A stretch of 64,000 nucleotides of DNA from Clostridia bacterium (GCA_017501345.1 JAFVXC010000042.1:62001-126000); one strand, 5' to 3'. Shown: positions 1-9,191, numbered from the stretch's first letter. A program made the numbers and translations. Notes: generated by a model not told the origin, from the sequence alone.

Positions 1-1
1 G

Positions 2-103
2 CTCGGTCACGCACCGATCATCGAGCTGAATCCCTATTCGCCCGCTAAATTCATCGGACGCGGCGGACGTATCCCTGCACCGATCCACAGTCTGAAGAAC
101 TGA
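2..103 (+). CDS. C-terminal end of an unidentified protein (cut by window edge)
   Basis: An open frame runs in from the window edge and ends at a TGA. The 33 visible residues include [19 protein letters not shown] and end in HSLKN. The opening [11 protein letters not shown] is loosely reminiscent of the DDE transposase motif GHVPIIDxNP, but too little is visible to name a family. The next gene begins 38 bases later in the same direction, so the two may be co-transcribed. It could be a chance frame; the absence of a stop over only 33 codons is weak support. Confidence 0.4.
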   Translation, partial: LGHAPIIELNPYSPAKFIGRGGRIPAPIHSLKN

Positions 104-141
104 TTTTCGGGCAAAGTAACAAAAAGGAAGGAGGAGAAGAT

Positions 142-915
142 ATGTCGCGGGCATCACGCATATGCACCCTCCTTCTCGTTTTTCTTCTGGTCCTGCTCTC
201 GCCGCTCTGCATATACGCAGGCGAGGACGACGATCACTCGGGGGACGATGGCGAGGATATCATCCCCTCGAAACTGTACAGCTACTCCTTTGAAGAGGGT
301 GACACGCAGGCGGCACTCCACCTGCATAGAGTCTATGCAGAGCACGGAAACGTCGATCTGCTTGACGCCTTCGTCGAAACCGCTGAGCACGGTGTATCTC
401 TCTACATCAGTCTCGGCGATTTCAAGCTTTATCTGACGGCGGGTCTCGTTTCACAGATCGCAAAACGCGGAGAGCCCGTAACGATCTACGTAAAGGAGAT
501 CGTCGAGGAAACGAACGGATCCGACACCGATGAAACGGTTGACTCGGGCGAGGAAACGCCCGTGGACGTCGTCTACGACGTCGACCTTGGCTTCGAATTT
601 GACAGAGAGGCTCTTAAGATCCAGATCAAGCATAAGACAAAGCACGCAGATCGACTGCGCGTCTTGTCGATCGACGAAAACGGCTCAGAGACCGAGCTGA
701 CGTCGTCGTACGGGAGCTCGCTTGTCGCTTTTTTCCCCGAGCAGTCGGCATTCACCCTGCGGATCACCGAGGATCCGCCACCCGAAGGAGCCTCGAGACT
801 TCCCGTGCTTCTGTCGGGCATTCTGCTCGTGCTCGTTGCACTTTCGGTCGTACTGATCGTTCTGCTCCGAAGGGGAACGCTTGAGTCGATGTATCTCAGG
901 CGTTATGGGAAGTAA
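142..915 (+). CDS. exported single-pass membrane protein of unknown function
   Basis: 257 residues. A signal peptide covers about residues 1-26 (hydrophobic LLLVFLLVLLSPLCIYA, with likely cleavage after YAG or nearby). An acidic stretch rich in Asp, Glu and Gly follows. The middle is a beta-rich extracellular domain with a second acidic Thr/Asp/Glu spacer near residues 124-140. A C-terminal transmembrane helix (about 222-244, LPVLLSGILLVLVALSVV) is followed by a short Arg-rich cytoplasmic tail. The start is set by GGAGGAG about 8 bases upstream of the ATG. I recognise no domain. Topology suggests a surface-anchored protein with its body outside the cell. The next gene, also a membrane protein, follows 84 bases later, so the pair may work together. 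Confidence 0.8.
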   Translation: MSRASRICTLLLVFLLVLLSPLCIYAGEDDDHSGDDGEDIIPSKLYSYSFEEGDTQAALHLHRVYAEHGNVDLLDAFVETAEHGVSLYISLGDFKLYLTAGLVSQIAKRGEPVTIYVKEIVEETNGSDTDETVDSGEETPVDVVYDVDLGFEFDREALKIQIKHKTKHADRLRVLSIDENGSETELTSSYGSSLVAFFPEQSAFTLRITEDPPPEGASRLPVLLSGILLVLVALSVVLIVLLRRGTLESMYLRRYGK

Positions 916-999
916 AGGGAAGAATATTACAGGGCTCTGCCTCGCGCTCCGCTTGAGGATATCCCCTCGCACAAAATAACAGAAAGGACATCTGAAGCT

Positions 1000-1794
1000 A
1001 TGGGAAGAATGCTCGGTTCGTTTGTGGACGACGAGGAGCTCGACCGCCCCGATCTGAATAAATGCCCCGACTGCGGATGCTTTTTCGAGGACGACAACTG
1101 CCCTCTGTGCGGTATGCGTTGTCCCGACTATATGCGCGCGGGGAATCGAAGGGCTGTGAAGAAAAAAAAGAAGCACGGCGGACCGCAGTATAAGGTTGCT
1201 TTCATTGATTGGTATCACCGCTGGTGGTTCATCATCCTGATTCTCTTTGTTTTTCCGCTCATAGGCATTATTCTGCTTCTCACAAGCCCACACAAAAAGG
1301 GGATCAAAATAACGGTTATCGTGATCACAGCTGTATACGCGATTCTATCAAGCATCGGGATCAGCTCGATCGTGCGAGGCGTGATCAATTACTTCAGCGA
1401 TCCCGTGGACACCTCCCTTTCGCGCGCCGAATACGTCGCCGCCTGCGAGGAGATCTCTGTAGAGGAATTTTACCGCTTCGCAGACAGCTACGAGGACAAA
1501 TTCGTCTCAATGACACTTCTTATAAAGGAGCGCATCGTAGATGAGGAGGGCTATCGCAAGGGCAGTGAGTACACGACCTACTACATCTGCGAGGCGCTCG
1601 ACGGCAGCACCTGCACGATCCTGCTGCGGGACTGTCTCAGAGAGAGCGATGCGCAGAATTTTGTCGCGGGTGCGATGATCCGCATCTACGGCGAGGGCGC
1701 AGGAGAACGGTCGATCTATGATATGAATGACATCCTTCAGATACCGCACACCGCTCCGTGCATCTACGGTGCTTACGTTGACCTGATCGGATAA
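1000..1794 (+). CDS. zinc-ribbon membrane protein of unknown function
   Basis: 264 residues. The N-terminus carries a probable zinc ribbon (CPDCGC near residue 22, CPLCGMRC near 35), typical of clostridial zinc-ribbon membrane proteins. A basic KKKKK patch comes next. Two transmembrane helices follow (about residues 73-92, WWFIILILFVFPLIGIILLL, and 102-126). The C-terminal domain (about 140-264) has an SLSRAEYVAACEEI start followed by an OB-like region that resembles the tRNA_anti-like domain found in similar proteins: VSMTLLIKERIVD, TCTILLRD, GAMIRIYGEG. The family resemblance is inferred from pattern only. RBS AGAAAGGA lies upstream of the ATG. A strong hairpin terminator follows, so this is the last gene of a rightward unit. 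Confidence 0.75.
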   Translation: MGRMLGSFVDDEELDRPDLNKCPDCGCFFEDDNCPLCGMRCPDYMRAGNRRAVKKKKKHGGPQYKVAFIDWYHRWWFIILILFVFPLIGIILLLTSPHKKGIKITVIVITAVYAILSSIGISSIVRGVINYFSDPVDTSLSRAEYVAACEEISVEEFYRFADSYEDKFVSMTLLIKERIVDEEGYRKGSEYTTYYICEALDGSTCTILLRDCLRESDAQNFVAGAMIRIYGEGAGERSIYDMNDILQIPHTAPCIYGAYVDLIG

Positions 1795-1810
1795 AAAGGA
1801 ATAGACGACA

Positions 1811-1847
1811 AGAGGCTGAGCCAACGGCTCAGCCTCTCTTTTCGTTT
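1811..1847 (+). terminator. intrinsic terminator after the zinc-ribbon membrane protein gene
   Basis: A perfect 12-bp stem (AGAGGCTGAGCC and its complement GGCTCAGCCTCT) around the loop AAC, followed by CTTTTCGTTT. It lies 16 bases after the stop codon of the rightward gene. Confidence 0.8.
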
Positions 1848-1851
1848 CAGG

Positions 1852-1880
1852 AAGGGACTGCCGCGTTGCGGCAGTCCCTT
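1852..1880 (-). terminator. hairpin at the 3' end of the PFOR gene
   Basis: A perfect 13-bp inverted repeat (AAGGGACTGCCGC / GCGGCAGTCCCTT) with a 3-base loop, 18 bases beyond the PFOR stop codon. No clean T-run follows on the minus strand, so it may act together with the neighbouring hairpin at 1811-1837 as a bidirectional terminator between convergent genes. Confidence 0.6.
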
Positions 1881-1898
1881 ACTTTTGGGTTTATAAAA

Positions 1899-4800
1899 TT
1901 ATTCGTACAGCTTGCCCATCTTCTGGAGACGCTCGTACTTTGCCTTCGCGTTTTCTTCAGCCTGTGCGAAGAGAGCCTGTGCTCTTTCGGGGAAGGTCTG
2001 AGCGAGACGCGCGTAACGAGCCTCGTTCGCGATGAATTCCTGATAACTTCCCGAGGGAGCCTTGGAATCGATCGTGAGCTTGTTGTTTTCGAGGGTAGGA
2101 TTGTAACGGAACATATGCCAGTAGCCTGCCTCGACTGCCTTCTTCATCTCGAGCTGGCAGTTCTGCATACCGCCCTTCTTGATGCCGTGCATCTCGCAGG
2201 GAGCATAGCCAATGATCAGCGAGGGACCCGGATAAGCCTCTGCCTCTGCAAGAGCCTTGAGGTACTGGTTCATATCTGCGCCCATTGCAACCTGTGCAAC
2301 GTAAACGTAGCCGTAGGACATTGCGATCTCTGCGAGATTCTTCTTGCCGATCGCCTTACCTGCTGCTGCAAACTGAGCAACCTGACCGATGTTCGAAGCC
2401 TTCGATGCCTGACCGCCGGTGTTCGAGTAAACCTCGGTATCGAATACCATAATGTTTACATCCTCACCCGATGCGAGCACGTGATCGAGACCGCCGAAGC
2501 CGATATCGTATGCCCATCCGTCACCACCGAAGATCCATACAGACTTCTTCGAGAGGTACTGCTTGTCAGCGAGGATCTTCTTTGCAAGATCACAGCCACA
2601 GCCCTCGAGAGCCGCAACGAGTGCAGCGGTAGCTGCTTCGTTCGTCTTACCGTCGTTATAGGTTGCGAGCCAATTCTCAGCTGCAGCCTTAACGTCAGCC
2701 TTCTCAGCGTTGGCAACGACCTCTTCAACGTAGCCCTTCAGTCTCTCGCGGATGGTCTTCTGTGCGAGCGCCATACCGAGACCGTGCTCTGCGTTATCCT
2801 CAAAGAGGGAGTTCGCCCAAGCCGGACCCTTGCCGCTCTTGCGGTTTACGGTGTAAGGCGTTGCGGGAGCCGAGCCGCCCCAGATGGAGGAACATCCGGT
2901 TGCGTTCGAGATATACATTCTCTCACCGAAGAGCTGGGTGATGATACGGGCGTAGGAGGTCTCTGCACAGCCTGCGCAGGAGCCGGAGAATTCAAGCAGA
3001 GGCTGCTTGAACTGGCTGCCCTTAACCGTGTTGTTGACGAGCTCGAGCTTTTCGGAAACCTTTCCGACTGCGTAGTTCCAAGGCTCCTGCTGATCTGCCT
3101 GCGTAGCGGCGGGAACCATTTCGAGAGCGGTACCGAGCTTCGGATTATTGTTAACGGGGCAAGCCTTTACACAGAGGGTACAACCCATACAGTCTGCGGG
3201 CGAGATCGCCATCGTAAACTTGTAGTTCGTCTTGATAACGGGCTTTGCGGTGAACTTCGTCGCTGCGGGAGCTGCTGCTGCCTCTTCCTCGGTCATAGCA
3301 ACGGGACGGATGCACGCGTGAGGACATACGAATGCACAGCTGTTACACTGGATGCAGGCTTCGGGATTCCACTTCGGAACGAATACGGCAACGCCGCGCT
3401 TTTCGTAAGCTGCGGAGCCCTGCGGGAAGGTACCGTCCTCCATACCCTTGAATGCGGATACGGGGAGGCTGTCGCCGTCCATCTTGCCGACGGGGGTAAC
3501 GATGGTGTTGACGAAGTGAACGAGGTCAGCTCTGTCGCCGGTCGCGGGAGCCTCTGCGGGCGTTTCGCCTGCATTTGCCCATTCTGCGGGAACCTTAACC
3601 TCAACGAGTGCATCCTTGCCGCAGTCGATCGCCTTGAAGTTCTGCTCAACGACCTCGTCGCCGAACTTCGAGTAGGACTTCTTCGCCATGTACTTCATGT
3701 AGTCGATTGCTTCTGCGATCGGCATTACGTTTGCGAGCGAGAAGAATGCGGACTGAAGGATGGTGTTCTTGACCTTCATGTTACCAACGGTCTTTGCGAG
3801 GTTGGTCGCATTGATGATATAGAACTTCAGATTATTCTTTGCAATGTAGGACTTGACCGATGCGGGAAGCTTTTCGGTCAGCTCCTCGGGAGTCCACTGG
3901 CAGTCGAGAAGGAAGGTGCCGTTCGGCTTAACGTCCTCAACGATCTTGTAGCCCTTCAGAATGTATGCAACGTTGTGGCAAGCAACGAAGTCAGCCTTCG
4001 TGATATAGTAAGGAGACTTGATGGGCTGGTTACCAAAGCGCAGGTGCGAGATGGTGATACCGCCGGTCTTCTTCGAGTCATACTGGAAGTAAGCCTGAAT
4101 AAACTTATCGGTGTGGTCGCCGATGATCTTAATCGAGTTCTTGTTTGCACCAACCGTACCGTCGCCGCCGAGACCCCAGAACTTGCAGGAGATCGAGCCG
4201 GGAGCTGCGGTATCGGGAGCGGGCTTCTCTTCGAGAGAGAGGTTGGTAACGTCATCGACGATACCGATGGTGAAGTTGTGCTTCGGGCACTCTGCAGCAA
4301 GGTTCTCGAAAACTGCGAACATCGATGCGGGAGTGGTATCCTTCGAGCCGAGACCGTAACGGCCGCCGACAACGGTGATGCCCTCACGACCTACGCGGTC
4401 AAGCGCTGCAACAACGTCGAGGTAGAGAGGCTCGCCGAGGGAGCCGGGCTCCTTCGTACGGTCGAGGACCGCGATCTTCTTACAGGAAGCAGGAATTGCT
4501 TCTGCGAGCTTTTCTGCGGAGAAGGGACGGTAGAGGCGAACCTTTACGAGACCAACCTTCTCGCCTGCCGCGAGCATATAGTTGATAACCTCCTCTGCAA
4601 CGTCGCAGACCGAGCCCATAGCGACGATCACGCGCTCTGCTTCGGGATGGCCGTAGTAGTTGAAGAGCTTATAATCGGTGCCGATCTTCTCGTTGACCTT
4701 GTTCATATACTCCTCAACGATCGCGGGAACTGCGTCGTAGTAGGGGTTACAGGACTCTCTGTGCTGGAAGAAGATGTCGCCGTTTTCTGCCGAGCCGCGA

Positions 4801-5471
4801 AGAACAGGATGCTCGGGGTTGAGTGCACGGTCACGGAACGCCTTGATGCTATCCCAGTCGACCATATCCTTCAGATCCTCGTTGTCCCAGACCTCGATCT
4901 TCTGGATCTCGTGAGAGGTACGGAAGCCGTCGAAGAAGTTCAGGAAGGGAACGCGGGACTTGAGGGTTGCAAGGTGAGCAACCGCACCGAGGTCCATAAT
5001 TTCCTGCTGGTTGGTCTCTGCGAGCATAGCGAAGCCGGTCTGACGGCAAGCATATACGTCGGAGTGGTCGCCGAAGATGTTCAGTGCGTGGGACGCAACG
5101 CATCTTGCGGAAACGTGGATCACGCAGGGAAGAAGCTCACCTGCGATCTTGTACATATTCGGGATCATAAGAAGGAGACCCTGCGAAGCGGTATAGGTGG
5201 TCGTAAGAGCACCTGCGCCGAGCGAGCCGTGAACGGCACCTGCGGCACCTGCCTCGGACTGCATCTCCATGATCTTAACGGGCTGGCCGAAAATGTTAAC
5301 AGCAGGCTTACCGGCTGCATTCTTGCCGATAGCTGCCCAGGTGTCGGTGAGCTCCGCCATAGGGCTTGAGGGGGTGATCGGATAAATTGCTGCTACTTCG
5401 GTAAACGAATAGCTCACGTGAGCCGCGGCCGTGTTACCATCCATAGACAGCTTCTGTCTTGTGATTGCCAT
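1899..5471 (-). CDS. nifJ: pyruvate:ferredoxin (flavodoxin) oxidoreductase, single-chain
   Basis: 1190 residues, the normal length of a single-chain PFOR. It oxidatively decarboxylates pyruvate to acetyl-CoA and CO2 and reduces ferredoxin, a central step of anaerobic energy metabolism in the cytoplasm. Seen in order: the N-terminal pyrimidine-binding domain with YPITPSSPMAE; the gamma domain; two 4Fe-4S ferredoxin motifs near residues 705 and 760 (CIQCNSCAFVCP, CMGCTLCVKACP); and the C-terminal TPP-binding domain with GDGWAYDIGFGG and SNTGGQASK. Start chosen at MAITRQKLS because TACAGGAGGATTT lies just upstream; a longer reading frame to 5525 has no such site. It has its own promoter (5541-5569) and appears monocistronic. 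Confidence 0.97.
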   Translation of the reverse strand: MAITRQKLSMDGNTAAAHVSYSFTEVAAIYPITPSSPMAELTDTWAAIGKNAAGKPAVNIFGQPVKIMEMQSEAGAAGAVHGSLGAGALTTTYTASQGLLLMIPNMYKIAGELLPCVIHVSARCVASHALNIFGDHSDVYACRQTGFAMLAETNQQEIMDLGAVAHLATLKSRVPFLNFFDGFRTSHEIQKIEVWDNEDLKDMVDWDSIKAFRDRALNPEHPVLRGSAENGDIFFQHRESCNPYYDAVPAIVEEYMNKVNEKIGTDYKLFNYYGHPEAERVIVAMGSVCDVAEEVINYMLAAGEKVGLVKVRLYRPFSAEKLAEAIPASCKKIAVLDRTKEPGSLGEPLYLDVVAALDRVGREGITVVGGRYGLGSKDTTPASMFAVFENLAAECPKHNFTIGIVDDVTNLSLEEKPAPDTAAPGSISCKFWGLGGDGTVGANKNSIKIIGDHTDKFIQAYFQYDSKKTGGITISHLRFGNQPIKSPYYITKADFVACHNVAYILKGYKIVEDVKPNGTFLLDCQWTPEELTEKLPASVKSYIAKNNLKFYIINATNLAKTVGNMKVKNTILQSAFFSLANVMPIAEAIDYMKYMAKKSYSKFGDEVVEQNFKAIDCGKDALVEVKVPAEWANAGETPAEAPATGDRADLVHFVNTIVTPVGKMDGDSLPVSAFKGMEDGTFPQGSAAYEKRGVAVFVPKWNPEACIQCNSCAFVCPHACIRPVAMTEEEAAAAPAATKFTAKPVIKTNYKFTMAISPADCMGCTLCVKACPVNNNPKLGTALEMVPAATQADQQEPWNYAVGKVSEKLELVNNTVKGSQFKQPLLEFSGSCAGCAETSYARIITQLFGERMYISNATGCSSIWGGSAPATPYTVNRKSGKGPAWANSLFEDNAEHGLGMALAQKTIRERLKGYVEEVVANAEKADVKAAAENWLATYNDGKTNEAATAALVAALEGCGCDLAKKILADKQYLSKKSVWIFGGDGWAYDIGFGGLDHVLASGEDVNIMVFDTEVYSNTGGQASKASNIGQVAQFAAAGKAIGKKNLAEIAMSYGYVYVAQVAMGADMNQYLKALAEAEAYPGPSLIIGYAPCEMHGIKKGGMQNCQLEMKKAVEAGYWHMFRYNPTLENNKLTIDSKAPSGSYQEFIANEARYARLAQTFPERAQALFAQAEENAKAKYERLQKMGKLYE

Positions 5472-5540
5472 ACTGACAAATCCTCCTGTATATCTTTGTT
5501 TTTTGACATAGTTAGAGCAGGGCACAATAGCCCATCGTTA

Positions 5541-5569
5541 ATTTTATCACATTTTATCCGTCTTGTAAA
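5541..5569 (-). promoter_or_regulatory. sigma-A type promoter of the PFOR gene
   Basis: Read on the minus strand: TTTACA, 17 bases, TAAAAT, about 70 bases upstream of the start codon. Both hexamers are one base from consensus. Confidence 0.65.
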
Positions 5570-5609
5570 GGGTTTTCACAAAATTTCCGAAATTTTTTAT
5601 GAAAACAGA

Positions 5610-5637
5610 AAACGGACGATTTTCAAATCGTCCGTTT
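5610..5637 (-). terminator. terminator after the pyruvyl transferase gene
   Basis: 11-bp stem AAACGGACGAT / ATCGTCCGTTT with a 6-base loop, followed on the minus strand by a T-rich stretch. It lies 32 bases beyond the stop codon of the leftward gene. Confidence 0.75.
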
Positions 5638-5668
5638 AAAAGAAAAAATGGGAAAATTTGAGAAAAAA

Positions 5669-6652
5669 TTACAAAACAACTTCGATAAAACGATCGATAT
5701 CCTTTAATACAAGTGCCGTAACATCGTCGGGCGGTCGCTTTTCCTTTTTGATTGCACATAGCTTCGGGTCGTCGCCGAGCACCGAAAAGGGAATACCCGC
5801 AGCGTACGCAAAAAGCGCGAGGTGATACCGTCCCGTGAGAACGAAGGATGCACGTGACACGATCGAACGGAGACGAGAGGGAAGCAGATTCGGGAGCGTC
5901 CACACGGCGTTCTCTCTGCCCGATGCGCCGCAGAGGCTCGAAATTTCACGCGCGACCGCTGCGGCATACGCGCCGTCCTCCCTCGGGAAAAGGCTGCATA
6001 GAACAGGCGTGAGTCCCTTTTCCTCGGCAAGGCAAAGGATCCGCTGCGCCACAAAATGCACGGGCATACCACTTTTTTCTCGAAGCGCAACGAGAAGAAA
6101 TCGCTCGGGAAGCGGGATCGCACACACCTCCATAGGAAGTAACAGTGCGAGATCCCCCGAAACGGTCGATGCAGAAGCACCGAGAGCGCGCGCAAGAGCG
6201 CACGCGCCTTCGTCGCGAAAGGATGCGTAGTCGAGATGTCGAAGCGCCGAAGCAGTGGCACGAAGGGGGATCTTCCCGTCGATCGGCCCGAGTCCGCCCG
6301 CAAGGATCGCCGTTTTTTTACCAAACCGCCGCGCGAGGGACAACAAAGAAAGATAAGCGTACAATGAAAGACTGCCCGTTGCGTTTTGCAGGAGAGAACC
6401 ACCTCCAAAAGCGAGCACGTCGCATTCGTGCACCGCCCGAAGAACCGCAGGCGGCCGCCGCAGAACCGCCGTGGCGCCGCTTTCGGAAAGCGATCTGTCG
6501 AGCTCCTCGTCACCACCCGTGAGATAGGAAACACCAACGTGCGGCGCGACATCCGAAAGCGTACGGATCAGCACCTCAAGCATCGCATCGTCACCGAGGT
6601 TTCCGCACCCGTAAAAGCCACCGAGCAAAATCCTTTTCTTTTTCACCGTCAC
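5669..6652 (-). CDS. csaB: polysaccharide pyruvyl transferase, CsaB type
   Basis: About 327 residues. The N-terminus ILLGGFYGCGNLGDDAMLEVLI is the signature of the CsaB/WcaK family, which adds pyruvate ketals to cell-wall polysaccharide; CsaB products anchor SLH-domain surface proteins. Other family features: the FGGGSLLQ glycine motif, AGGLGPI, and the C-terminal LTGRYHLALFAYAAGIPFSVLGDDPK. Start chosen at a GTG whose first bases overlap the TGA of the upstream lipoprotein gene (GTGA), a common coupling arrangement; a second GTG two codons later (6646) is equally possible, and an open frame reaching 6685 is less likely. No SLH protein is present in this window, so the anchoring role is inferred from the family. 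Confidence 0.85.
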   Translation of the reverse strand: MTVKKKRILLGGFYGCGNLGDDAMLEVLIRTLSDVAPHVGVSYLTGGDEELDRSLSESGATAVLRRPPAVLRAVHECDVLAFGGGSLLQNATGSLSLYAYLSLLSLARRFGKKTAILAGGLGPIDGKIPLRATASALRHLDYASFRDEGACALARALGASASTVSGDLALLLPMEVCAIPLPERFLLVALREKSGMPVHFVAQRILCLAEEKGLTPVLCSLFPREDGAYAAAVAREISSLCGASGRENAVWTLPNLLPSRLRSIVSRASFVLTGRYHLALFAYAAGIPFSVLGDDPKLCAIKKEKRPPDDVTALVLKDIDRFIEVVL

Positions 6653-7176
6653 CGCCGTTCGATCCACGTAACCGTCGCACGGCATCCGTCACTCTCGATG
6701 CGCGAGAGAACCCCCGTATCGCCATCGAAATAAAGCGCCCTTCCATCCGACAAACGGCAGACCGTATAGACCCTCCCACCCTCACTCTCCGCGGAGGCTC
6801 GCACGGTCTCGGCGGGACAAAGCAAAGATGCAGCGAGGAGGAGCGCACGAGTCCTTTCTCCCCCGACTGTCGTGATACCGTTTTGCGTCACCGTGACTCC
6901 GTCCGCATTCTCACGTACCGCCATCCCCGACAGGGAATCGGGAGACAGAAATATAACCTCTGCGTCGCGCACCCCGCCCTCCTGCACCTCACCGAGGTGC
7001 ACGGTCACGCAGTAGGTGATTCCGTCCGCATCAAGCGTCATCTCGGCGTCAAGCGCCTCCGAAAGCATCGCGGTCGGTTCTCTGTTGCCGTTCCGACACC
7101 CCACAAGTCCGAAAACAACCGCGAAAAGCGTCATCAGCACCGTAAGCCTCAGTCCATACCGAACACGTATCCTCAT
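6649..7176 (-). CDS. small lipoprotein of unknown function
   Basis: 175 residues. The N-terminus has basic residues, a hydrophobic helix (LTVLMTLFAVVFGLVG) and a lipobox LVGC at about residue 27, so it should be lipid-anchored to the outer face of the membrane. The rest is a beta-rich domain with periodic Asp/Gly turns (DADGITYCVTV, YFDGDTGVLSRIE) resembling clostridial DUF4362-like or LolA-like folds, but no family can be assigned with confidence. Start chosen at MRIRVRYG, preceded by AAGGGCGGGG; a longer frame to 7215 lacks this. The stop codon overlaps the csaB start, so the two are translated from one mRNA. Confidence 0.7.
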   Translation of the reverse strand: MRIRVRYGLRLTVLMTLFAVVFGLVGCRNGNREPTAMLSEALDAEMTLDADGITYCVTVHLGEVQEGGVRDAEVIFLSPDSLSGMAVRENADGVTVTQNGITTVGGERTRALLLAASLLCPAETVRASAESEGGRVYTVCRLSDGRALYFDGDTGVLSRIESDGCRATVTWIERR

Positions 7177-7241
7177 AAAAACATCCCCGCCCTTCATAGC
7201 TCTTTCGATAAGCATATGAAAGCGGGGACGGTTTTATACCG

Positions 7242-8018
7242 TTATTTTGCAGATTCGATAGCGGGCTCTGCCGTTTCTTTTTTGTTTTCATCGGCTTTTT
7301 CAGCCTTCTCGGATCTTTCAGCCTTCTTTTTCTCGGATTTCTCGGCTTTTTCAGCCTTTTTCTTCTCAGCCTTCTCGGTCTTTCTTTCCTTCTTTTCCTC
7401 TGCCTTTTCGGTCTTTCGCGCCTTCTTTTCCTCTGCCTTCTCGGTCTTGTCGGACGCTTCCTCCATAGGCCTTGGACAGCGCACGTCTATCATAATCTCA
7501 GCGAGCGTTCGGAGATAAGAGGAGAGCGAAACAAGCGCGAGGATGAGCCTGATGTAATCCTCGTCCTTCTCGACGTCAAGGTTTCTCTCGTTCGTTACCT
7601 TCTCACAAATGCGCGCGGTCTCTTCTCTGCTTCCTTCCTTGATCGTCAGAAAATCGCTCCAGAGCGCCTCAAACTCATCCTTCGTTTCTCCTTCAAAAGC
7701 GTAAACGCTTTCAAAGATGCGCTTGATCTCACCGATCGAAAGTGTGCTTTTCAAAGAGTAGATAAATAGGATCTGCAGGATCTGACAGCGGTTGTATTTC
7801 TTACCCTTGAGAGGAAGGATAGCCCCCTCCTTCGAGTAATTGTTGATCATCGTCTTGGTGAGCACGTGATCCTTATAGTTGACCGATCCCTCCGCGTTCT
7901 TTTCGGATATCAGACTAAGGATCTGATCGAGATAAAGATCGATATTCGGAATATCTCCGAGAGAGAGATCTGCATCGGAAAGCGCCTCTCTGACCAAAAG
8001 CTCCAGCTTCTCGTTCAT
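7242..8018 (-). CDS. DUF1836 domain protein with a charged Lys/Glu-rich tail
   Basis: 258 residues. Residues about 20-130 match the DUF1836 pattern: DIPNIDLYLDQILSLI, LTKTMINNYSKEGAI, KYNRCQILQILFIYSLK, and STLSIGEIKRIF. This domain is a MerR-like winged-helix fold found in Firmicutes and is thought to be regulatory. The C-terminal ~70 residues are an imperfect repeat of KAEKKKAEK/KTEKAEEKK units, probably a single charged helix or coiled coil. RBS GAAAGGA lies 8-9 bases before the ATG. It sits 15 bases after the upstream lipoprotein gene on the same strand. The charged tail is not a usual part of DUF1836 proteins and looks like an expansion of a short repeat. Confidence 0.8.
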   Translation of the reverse strand: MNEKLELLVREALSDADLSLGDIPNIDLYLDQILSLISEKNAEGSVNYKDHVLTKTMINNYSKEGAILPLKGKKYNRCQILQILFIYSLKSTLSIGEIKRIFESVYAFEGETKDEFEALWSDFLTIKEGSREETARICEKVTNERNLDVEKDEDYIRLILALVSLSSYLRTLAEIMIDVRCPRPMEEASDKTEKAEEKKARKTEKAEEKKERKTEKAEKKKAEKAEKSEKKKAERSEKAEKADENKKETAEPAIESAK

Positions 8019-8033
8019 CTCTGTCTTCCTTTC

Positions 8034-9161
8034 TTAATACGTCGGAGAATCAAGTCGCCATACGCCGTTTTCAAGCACGAAGGACAGTCTCACCGTATGC
8101 GCACCGTTCTCGACCTGCTTCGTCTCGGTGGAATAATAGGTTCCGTATGCCGTGATATTCACATTCACGCGGTTCTTATTATACGGCTTTCTGATCGTCA
8201 TAGATCCGTAATCATAGGTGCGGTGCTCCTCAAAAAGAGCCTCCGAAATATTGCTCTTCCGGAGATAAACGAGTCCGTCGTCACCGCTCGCCTCTTCGAT
8301 GTAGCGCGCAAGGAGAACCGAGGAAGAGGAATCACTGAAATCGGTGCGGATTCCGTCAAACAGTGAGGAGTAGACCGACTTCAGGTATTCCGCAGAATAA
8401 ACCTCCTCGGCAAGCTCCTTGATCGCATCTATCGTCAGATACTTTGCGTCAAGCCTTACAACGTCGTAATGCTCGTTGTCCTTCTCGTCGTATTCGTACT
8501 CGAATACAGGCTCCTCGTATCCCTCAAGTGCGTAATAGCAAACGCCCTCCTCGGTCGTGTAAAGAACGTCCTCCGATACCTTCAGAACGGAGGTGATCTC
8601 TCCGTCATCGTCCTTGTATTCGATCTCCCCGCTGAGAAGCGCCTCAGGGATAGACTCCTCTGCATTCCTTCTCTTCAAGGCGTAAGAGATCTCGGTCACC
8701 ATATCGTACTCGTATTCTCCCTCTTCATTCTCTCCCTCGGGCAGATAATACGTCGTGCTGTATTTACAGACATAGATCTCCTCACCCGAAATCTGACTGA
8801 GTGAGGTATCCTTATAGAGCCAGTAATACATACGGAATTTGTCCGCCTTGTCGCTGTATAGCTGCTCGGGAAGATCCTTTCCGACGGTCTCCCTGAAATA
8901 CGAGAGATATTCCTCGTTCTTCTCCTCGGAATAATTCAGCTCTCCGAGGCATTCGTCGCGGGCGTATACGGGAAGTCCCTCACCGAACAGGATCTCGTTT
9001 ACGAGGAAGGACTGCTCGATCAGCCGCTGAAACTCCTCACGGTAGGGATCAAGATTCTTGATCTTATTCCCGCAAGAAGAAAACAGTGTGACTGCGGAAG
9101 AGAGCATCAAAAGACAAAGCAGAAGAGAAGCTATACGTTTTCCCATCAATTTTCTTTCCAT
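8034..9161 (-). CDS. lipoprotein of unknown function
   Basis: 375 residues from MERKLMGKR. A basic start, a hydrophobic helix (IASLLLCLLMLSSAVTLF) and lipobox LFSSC predict a lipid-anchored surface protein. The mature part is strongly acidic (EENEEGEYEYD, EYEYDEKDNE) and ends with a beta-rich segment (YSTETKQVENGAHTVRLSF) and LENGVWRLDSPTY, an ending common in clostridial lipoproteins of unknown role. Start chosen because AGGAAGGAAA lies upstream; the open frame continues to 9251 but overlaps the end of gyrA. Gene order gyrA, this gene, DUF1836 gene on one strand suggests joint transcription, interrupted by the palindrome at 9192-9227. Confidence 0.75.
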   Translation of the reverse strand: MERKLMGKRIASLLLCLLMLSSAVTLFSSCGNKIKNLDPYREEFQRLIEQSFLVNEILFGEGLPVYARDECLGELNYSEEKNEEYLSYFRETVGKDLPEQLYSDKADKFRMYYWLYKDTSLSQISGEEIYVCKYSTTYYLPEGENEEGEYEYDMVTEISYALKRRNAEESIPEALLSGEIEYKDDDGEITSVLKVSEDVLYTTEEGVCYYALEGYEEPVFEYEYDEKDNEHYDVVRLDAKYLTIDAIKELAEEVYSAEYLKSVYSSLFDGIRTDFSDSSSSVLLARYIEEASGDDGLVYLRKSNISEALFEEHRTYDYGSMTIRKPYNKNRVNVNITAYGTYYSTETKQVENGAHTVRLSFVLENGVWRLDSPTY

Positions 9162-9191
9162 AATAGGTTTCCTTCCTGAAAAGTTCTTGGG

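Noticed and set aside
2..103. Left-edge fragment as a transposase end
   Set aside because: The resemblance rests on about ten residues ([10 protein letters not shown]); not enough to call a mobile element.
1866..5369. 1167-codon open frame opposite PFOR
   Set aside because: It lies antisense to a complete PFOR with all motifs. It is Cys/Leu-rich, has no family features and no RBS. Codon bias of the real gene keeps the opposite frame free of stops.
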